A stretch of DNA of 64,000 bases, taken from positions 28,417 through 92,416 of the forward strand of contig NZ_CAADHO010000016.1 of assembly GCF_900699765.1 (NCBI RefSeq). The letters run 5' to 3'. The notes under the pieces were generated by a model. It saw only the letters and a program-made list of their open reading frames with translations, did not search any database and had not been told where the DNA came from. Shown here one piece after another: positions 59,281-64,000 of this stretch. The translations under genes were made by a program, and so were the position numbers. Source of the DNA: Desulfoluna butyratoxydans (GTDB taxonomy: Bacteria > Desulfobacterota > Desulfobacteria > Desulfobacterales > Desulfolunaceae). Positions within the stretch are counted from its first letter, which is position 1. Each line of letters opens with the position of its first letter.

Positions 59281-59468
59281 AACGGATTGCCGCCGGGATA
59301 GAGAACTCCGCTCTATCCCAGATGACGGCCTTCTCCCACAAGTGGTTCCCGGGGCGTGAGGTGACGCCCAGGGCCATGGGGGAAGCGCTCTTCCTGGAAA
59401 AGGACTATTGGGAAAAACAGCGCATGGCCACTGCCGCAGGCGTGGCCATGGCGTTCAACGGAAGGTGA
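59271..59468 (+). CDS. E' extension of the tail chaperone, entered by a likely -1 frameshift
   Basis: In the -1 frame relative to E there are no stops from upstream of 59271 to TGA at 59466-59468. It encodes IENSALSQMTAFSHKWFPGR and EALFLEKDYWEKQRMATAAG, a plausible chaperone tail. The free-standing ATG at 59323 lacks a clear ribosome-binding site. The G-run GGTGGGGGAG is the candidate slip site. P2 and many tailed phages make E+E' this way. Confidence 0.65.
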   Translation, partial: GGVERIAAGIENSALSQMTAFSHKWFPGREVTPRAMGEALFLEKDYWEKQRMATAAGVAMAFNGR

Positions 59469-59471
59469 TGC

Positions 59472-61229
59472 ATGGCAAACCAGCTTCAAAAACTGATGTT
59501 CACCATCGACCTGATGGACAAGGTGACCGGCCCGGCGGGAAAAATAAAAAATTCCCTGGAGGGCGTGACGGACACCTTCAGCAAGGTGGCGGGCGGGGCC
59601 GCCGGGGTGGCTGCCGCCGGTTACGCGGTGTCGGCCCTCACCGCCCCGGCCCAGGAGTTCAACATGGCCATCGGCGAGGTGCGAAGCCTGGACGTTGCCC
59701 AGAACTCCCTGGACATGCTGGCGGACAAGGCCATCGCCTTTTCCGTGAAGTACGGGGAGTCGGCCAAGGACTTTGTCTCGTCGTCCTACGACATCCAGTC
59801 AGCCATTGCCGGTTTGTCCGGAGAGGAGCTTTCCTCCTTCACCAACGCTTCCAACATCCTTGCCAAGGGGACGAAATCCGACGCCGCAACCATCACCGAT
59901 TACATGGGCACCATGTACGGGATCTTCGCCGACTCCGCCAACGCCATGGGCAAGGCGGACTGGGTGGAACAGCTCACCGGGCAGACGGCCACGGCGGTGC
60001 AGATGTTCAAGACCACGGGCTCCGAGATGGCCGCATCCTTTTCCGCCCTGGGGGCCAAGGCCACTTCGGCGGGCATTGACCAGGCCGAGCAGATGGCGGT
60101 GCTGGGATCGCTTCAGGCCACCATGTCCGGCTCCGAGGCCGGGACCAAGTACAAGGCCTTTCTTGGCGGGATCGGCGGGGCCCAGGAGAAACTGGGGCTC
60201 TCCTTTACCGATGCCAACGGGCGCATGCTGGGGATGGTGGACATCCTGCAGAAGATCCGGGGCAAGTTCGGGAGCACCCTGGATGTGGCCGAGTCCGACG
60301 CACTGAAAGAGGCCTTCGGCTCCGACGAAGCCGTGGCCATGATCGATTTGCTGTTGCCCAAGGTGGGCAAGCTGGAAGGCGACATGAACGCCCTGGGCAA
60401 GGTGAAGGGCATGGAAAAGGCCATGACCATGGCCGATGCCATGGTGGACCCCTTTCAACGGTTGAACCAGGGGACCAAGGCCCTGCGCATCGGTCTGGGC
60501 CAGGCGCTTTTGCCCACATTGATCCCTGTGGTGGAGACCATGGCCGAAGGGGCGGGGACCATGTACCAGTGGACCCAGGAGTATCCCACCCTGACCAAAT
60601 ACATCGGCTACGCGGTGATCGGGGTGGCGGGCCTCACCGCCGGGTTGGCCGCCTTTGCCATAGCAGGTGGCGTGGCCAGTATGGCCACCATGGGCTGGGG
60701 CGTGGCGGTGAGCGCGGTGTCCGGCATCATGGCCGTGTTTCGGGGCGTGATGATTGCCGGGCAGATCGCCATGTGGCTCATGAACACGGCCATGTGGGCA
60801 AACCCGGTGTTGCTCATTGCCGGGGGCGTCGTGCTTCTCACCGGGGCCATTGCCGCCGCCATTTACTACTGGGACGACCTCAAGGCCGCGTTCATGGACT
60901 CTTCCTGGGGCAAGGCCATCATGGGGGGCATCGATTGGGTGATGGGGGGCTTTGCCAAGCTGGGGGACGCCTGGAGCTGGGTGAAGGACAAATTCTCCTG
61001 GATACCCGGGGTGGGGGACGATCCCGTGGCCGAGGCGCCCAAGACATCGCCTTCCCTGGAGGCGCCCAGGCAGGGGGCGGTGCCTGCGGGGGGCGTGTCT
61101 CAATCCATTGCCACGGCCGTCTCCAACACCAGCACAACCTCTTCTCAAACCGTGCATGTGGGGAAGATCGTCACATCCCGGCCCATCAACGCACAGGAGG
61201 TCACCAGCCAGCTGGTGATGGCATCGTAA
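59472..61229 (+). CDS. T: tape measure protein (P2 GpT-like)
   Basis: The 585-residue protein has the TP901-type tape-measure core: QLQKLMFTIDLMDKVTGPAG, FNMAIGEVRSLDVAQNS, YDIQSAIAGLSGEELSSFTN. Central hydrophobic helices lie near 370-470 (ILLIAGGVVLLTG region). It sets tail length. It is on the short side of P2-like tape measures (P2 GpT is about 815 aa), suggesting a shorter tail. Confidence 0.9.
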   Translation: MANQLQKLMFTIDLMDKVTGPAGKIKNSLEGVTDTFSKVAGGAAGVAAAGYAVSALTAPAQEFNMAIGEVRSLDVAQNSLDMLADKAIAFSVKYGESAKDFVSSSYDIQSAIAGLSGEELSSFTNASNILAKGTKSDAATITDYMGTMYGIFADSANAMGKADWVEQLTGQTATAVQMFKTTGSEMAASFSALGAKATSAGIDQAEQMAVLGSLQATMSGSEAGTKYKAFLGGIGGAQEKLGLSFTDANGRMLGMVDILQKIRGKFGSTLDVAESDALKEAFGSDEAVAMIDLLLPKVGKLEGDMNALGKVKGMEKAMTMADAMVDPFQRLNQGTKALRIGLGQALLPTLIPVVETMAEGAGTMYQWTQEYPTLTKYIGYAVIGVAGLTAGLAAFAIAGGVASMATMGWGVAVSAVSGIMAVFRGVMIAGQIAMWLMNTAMWANPVLLIAGGVVLLTGAIAAAIYYWDDLKAAFMDSSWGKAIMGGIDWVMGGFAKLGDAWSWVKDKFSWIPGVGDDPVAEAPKTSPSLEAPRQGAVPAGGVSQSIATAVSNTSTTSSQTVHVGKIVTSRPINAQEVTSQLVMAS

Positions 61230-61553
61230 ATGGCAACCTATCTTGACCTGTTGATTGAAGACGACGACCTGGTCCTGGACGCCGGGGGCAACCCGGTCAC
61301 CATCACGGACCGGGACGTCATCGCCCAGGACCTGGTCCACATGATCCGGGAGGAGGGCTTTTTGCCGCCCCTGGTGGGCAACCGGAACCGGGGGCTGGTG
61401 GATCGCACCAAGATGATGATCACCCTGGCCGTGGACAACGATGTGCGCATCGTGCCGGGTTCCGCAGCCATCGACGAGGTGAAACCCGGGGAATTCTATC
61501 TGAGGGCCGAGACCATGGATTTTGGCCCCATCGGCTTTTCGCTGGAGGTGTGA
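61230..61553 (+). CDS. baseplate protein (DUF2590, Gp25/W-like)
   Basis: The 107-residue protein begins MATYLDLLIEDDDLVLDAGG and resembles the DUF2590/Gp25-like baseplate components. It starts directly after the tape-measure stop and its own stop overlaps the next start. It should form part of the baseplate wedge. Confidence 0.85.
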   Translation: MATYLDLLIEDDDLVLDAGGNPVTITDRDVIAQDLVHMIREEGFLPPLVGNRNRGLVDRTKMMITLAVDNDVRIVPGSAAIDEVKPGEFYLRAETMDFGPIGFSLEV

Positions 61554-62725
61554 TGACGGACGTATACGAGCAGATGCTGGTGGACGCGGGGATCCCCGTC
61601 TCCCAGGAGGCCATGGAAACCGAATGGCGGGCCATCAACGCCGAGGAGGAGGTGGGCATCGCCAACGACTCGGAGTGGGCCCCCTTTTGGCGGCTGATCA
61701 CGGCCATCGCCACCAAACCGGCCATGTGGCTGGTGCAGCTCCTGGCCACCCAGGTGCTTCCCAACTTCTTCCTGAAGGACGCCACCGGGGCCTGGCTGGA
61801 GCTGCTGGCCTGGGCCGTGGACCTGGAGAGGAAAAAAGCCGCGACCACCCGGGGGATTCTCCATTTTACCCGGGAGGCCGCCGAAGGGGAGGTAACGGTG
61901 GAGGCCGGGATCCTGGTGGCCACGCCGCCCATCAACACGAAGATCTACCGGGTGCGTATTACGGAAGAGGTGACCATCCCGGACGGGGTGATTTCCGCCC
62001 AGGTGCCGGTGGAAGCGGAGATCCCCGGCACGGCCCACAACCTGGGGCCGGGGTATTTCACCGTGCTGCCGGAGCCTGTGTCCGGCATTGCCGCCGTATC
62101 CAACGAGGCGGAGTGGATCACCATCGCCGGGGCCGATGCCGAGTCCGACGACTCCCTCCGGCTGCGATGCCGCAACCAGTTCTCCGCCGTGGGCCAGTAC
62201 CACCATGACGCCGCATACCGGGCGGATATCTCCCTGTTTGCAGGTATCCAACCCGACTTCGTCTGGTTCGAACACGACGCCCCCAGGGGCCCGGGTAGCG
62301 CCAACGCCTTCGTGATGATCGATTCCGGCCAGCCGTCCCAGTCCTTTGTGGACGGCATCAACACCTATATCCGGGACCAGGGCCACCACGGCCATGGGGA
62401 CGACATGCTGTGCTTTCCCATGCCGGAAAAACCGGCGGTCCTGGTGGTGACCGTCTACCACGACGGGGTTCTCTCCGGAGAGAGAGTCGCCGCCCTGAAC
62501 CAGGCCGTGTCGGACCGGGTGCGGTTCGCCTTTCGCGAGAACCAGGATTTTTCCAAAATTACCCGGACCATGCCGTTTTCCCGGTTCTCTTTTTCCACCC
62601 TGGCCTATGAGCTTCACCAGCAGCTTCCGGACTTAAAGTCCGTATCCTTCAGCCTGGGCGACATCGTGAGCGCCATGGAGATCCCCACGCTCTCCTCCCT
62701 CACCGTCAACACGGAGGTGGCCTGA
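61553..62725 (+). CDS. J: baseplate protein J (P2 GpJ-like)
   Basis: The 390-residue protein has the baseplate J pattern: LEAATARGILHFTREAAEGE-like TTRGILHFTREAAEGEVTVE, then GTAHNLGPGYFTVLPEPVSG, and DDSLRLRCRNQF. It forms the edge of the baseplate. The ATG at 61553 overlaps the upstream TGA; a GTG at 61550 is possible. Confidence 0.92.
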   Translation: MTDVYEQMLVDAGIPVSQEAMETEWRAINAEEEVGIANDSEWAPFWRLITAIATKPAMWLVQLLATQVLPNFFLKDATGAWLELLAWAVDLERKKAATTRGILHFTREAAEGEVTVEAGILVATPPINTKIYRVRITEEVTIPDGVISAQVPVEAEIPGTAHNLGPGYFTVLPEPVSGIAAVSNEAEWITIAGADAESDDSLRLRCRNQFSAVGQYHHDAAYRADISLFAGIQPDFVWFEHDAPRGPGSANAFVMIDSGQPSQSFVDGINTYIRDQGHHGHGDDMLCFPMPEKPAVLVVTVYHDGVLSGERVAALNQAVSDRVRFAFRENQDFSKITRTMPFSRFSFSTLAYELHQQLPDLKSVSFSLGDIVSAMEIPTLSSLTVNTEVA

Positions 62726-63267
62726 TGACCGAACTACCCGCCTTTGACCTGCCCGTCTGGATGAACAAGGGCCAGGTGGCCAAGCTGGCCGCCGCCGCCC
62801 ATCGCTGGTTCACCCGCCTGGGCGACTGGGCCCTCTGGCCCCTGAAGCAACTGGACCCCATGACCTGCCGGGAGGCCGTGCTGGAGCTCATTGCCTGGCA
62901 ACGCGACATCACCCGCTTTAAGGGTGAGCCCCTGGACCTCTTCCGCCTGCGTGTCCGCCACGCCTACGCCAACGCCCGGGACGCCGGAAGCGTGGAGGGT
63001 TTTAAACAGATTTTCGAGCGCCTGGGGGTGGGCTACGTGGAGCTGGAAGAACGCATGCCGGGCCGTGACTGGGACGTGGTGGCCATCCGCCTTTCCGACA
63101 ACCAGCTGGCCCAAAACGAAAGCCTTTTATCCGAATTGATTCAACACTACGGCAGAACCTGCCGCCGCTACGAATGGAAGATCATCACCACCATCCCCAT
63201 GGAGATCCAGGTGGTGGAATTTTCCAATGATCACCTGACCGAAACAGCCATATTGGAGGAACCATGA
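62725..63267 (+). CDS. I: tail protein I (P2 GpI-like)
   Basis: The 180-residue protein resembles the P2 I family: PVWMNKGQVAKLAAAAHRWF, WQRDITRFKGEPLDLFRLRV, FKQIFERLGVGYVELEERMP. It links baseplate and fibre. Its start and stop overlap neighbouring genes, as in P2 W-J-I-H. Confidence 0.9.
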   Translation: MTELPAFDLPVWMNKGQVAKLAAAAHRWFTRLGDWALWPLKQLDPMTCREAVLELIAWQRDITRFKGEPLDLFRLRVRHAYANARDAGSVEGFKQIFERLGVGYVELEERMPGRDWDVVAIRLSDNQLAQNESLLSELIQHYGRTCRRYEWKIITTIPMEIQVVEFSNDHLTETAILEEP

Positions 63268-64000
63268 GCAGTGCAATCACCGCCCTGGGCCAGACACGCA
63301 TCAACCAGCTACGGGGCGAGGAGAAACCCCTCGTCATCGATCGCATGGTGCTTGCCCTGGTCCCCGGCCTGGACCCATCCCAACCCGTGGACCGCAACCA
63401 GCAGATGCCGGATCCGGCCCATATCGTCCATACCCACACCATCGATGATGCCCACAAGGGCTACGTGAACTCCGACCAGGTGGTCTACTCCATGATCCTG
63501 GGCTCCGATGTGGGCGATTTTTCCTTTAACTGGATCGGGACCGTGGAAGCGGTGACAGGCAATGTGATCACAGTGACCATCACGCCGGAGACGCCCAAAA
63601 GAAAAACGGACCTGGGATCAAATACCACGGGGAATAACATCACCCGGAATGTGATGATGCGGTTCCAGGATGCGCAGGCGCTGACCGGGGTGAGTGTGTC
63701 GGCGGAGACGTGGCAGTTTGATTATACGACGTGGATGACGGCGAGGATTGGGGAGCATGATGGGGATGACGGAGCGCATAGAGATATCAGGGCCAAGATT
63801 TCAGAACATGCTCAGAGTGGGGAAGCGCATCAGGATATTCGGGAGCTGTTGGTGGGGCATGGGCATAATGCCAGTGATTTGTCTGGGGTTGTGGGTGTCC
63901 TTTCTGAAGCAGGGGGGGCAATAATTGAGAGAGGACGTAACGTAAACGGTGAATATGTGAGGTGGGCCGATGGAACGCAAATATGTTGGCTGAGAGTGTC
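63264..64000 (+). CDS. tail fibre protein, N-terminal part, cut by the window end
   Basis: The first 245 residues are visible from the ATG at 63264, which overlaps the I stop. The N-terminal 160 residues (AITALGQTRINQLRGEEKPL, YSMILGSDVGDFSFNWIGTV) form the baseplate-attaching domain of P2-like tail-collar fibres. HDGDDGAHRDIRAKISEHAQ then starts a repeated, coiled region. The receptor-binding tip lies outside the window. Confidence 0.88.
   Translation, partial: MSSAITALGQTRINQLRGEEKPLVIDRMVLALVPGLDPSQPVDRNQQMPDPAHIVHTHTIDDAHKGYVNSDQVVYSMILGSDVGDFSFNWIGTVEAVTGNVITVTITPETPKRKTDLGSNTTGNNITRNVMMRFQDAQALTGVSVSAETWQFDYTTWMTARIGEHDGDDGAHRDIRAKISEHAQSGEAHQDIRELLVGHGHNASDLSGVVGVLSEAGGAIIERGRNVNGEYVRWADGTQICWLRV

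Noticed and set aside
34015..64000. Mu-like transposable prophage
   Set aside because: A tyrosine integrase beside a tRNA, GpQ-P-O-N-M-L order and an Ogr-like activator indicate P2/HP1 type; no MuA/MuB is seen.

Overview
The window is GC-rich chromosomal DNA (first 33.7 kb, host) followed by the left 30 kb of an integrated P2/HP1-type prophage that runs off the right edge. The host genes suggest an anaerobic Desulfobacterota (sulfate-reducer type) bacterium: a tungsten aldehyde:ferredoxin oxidoreductase with a tetra-cluster ferredoxin, two iron-alcohol-dehydrogenase paralogues, a class III polyhydroxyalkanoate (PHA) synthase, QueH-type queuosine synthesis and a GAF-fused PilB ATPase. The lineage is an inference; no rRNA or marker gene is present.

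Host layout: a partial membrane protein (1-195), RtcB RNA ligase, a DMT exporter, a soluble hybrid histidine kinase, then a TetR regulator and an alcohol/aldehyde oxidation block (SCP2-like protein, a degenerate Fe-ADH, an intact Fe-ADH, AOR, ferredoxin). Next come an ABC-F protein, a PilZ protein, a second TetR, an RG-rich protein with a recombinase-like tail, a NarL-type response regulator, a DUF89-like protein, a LysM protein, the phaE-phaC-phaJ granule cluster, a second ABC-F, a PilB/GspE ATPase, and the convergent queH, yggS, maf group ending at a tRNA-Leu(TAA).

Prophage layout: the element begins just after the tRNA-Leu. Minus-strand integrase, MerR-like excisionase and an HTH/zinc-finger protein are followed by an AT-rich two-gene lysogenic-conversion unit and a CI repressor divergent from Cro-like and CII-like regulators. 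Replication genes follow, the last being a small HTH gene broken by an in-frame TGA. An AT-rich accessory region (42.0-48.6 kb) carries two nuclease-like proteins (HsdR-N and DUF6602), several unknown or membrane proteins, an Asp-box beta-propeller protein and a HigBA toxin-antitoxin pair. In it, a family of about 60-bp palindromes separates the small genes. The structural genes are in P2 order: Ogr activator, portal Q and terminase P on the minus strand, then O, N, M, L, R, S, sheath, tube, TraR, muramidase-like protein, small membrane proteins, E/E', tape measure, baseplate genes, I and the tail fibre, which is cut by the window end.

The best candidates for undescribed biology are the palindrome-separated gene array (44.3-47.9 kb), the repressor-adjacent gene pair (36.1-37.6 kb), the UGA-interrupted HTH gene (41.45 kb), the metal-ligand-less Fe-ADH paired with an intact one, and the histone-H1-like tail on PhaE.
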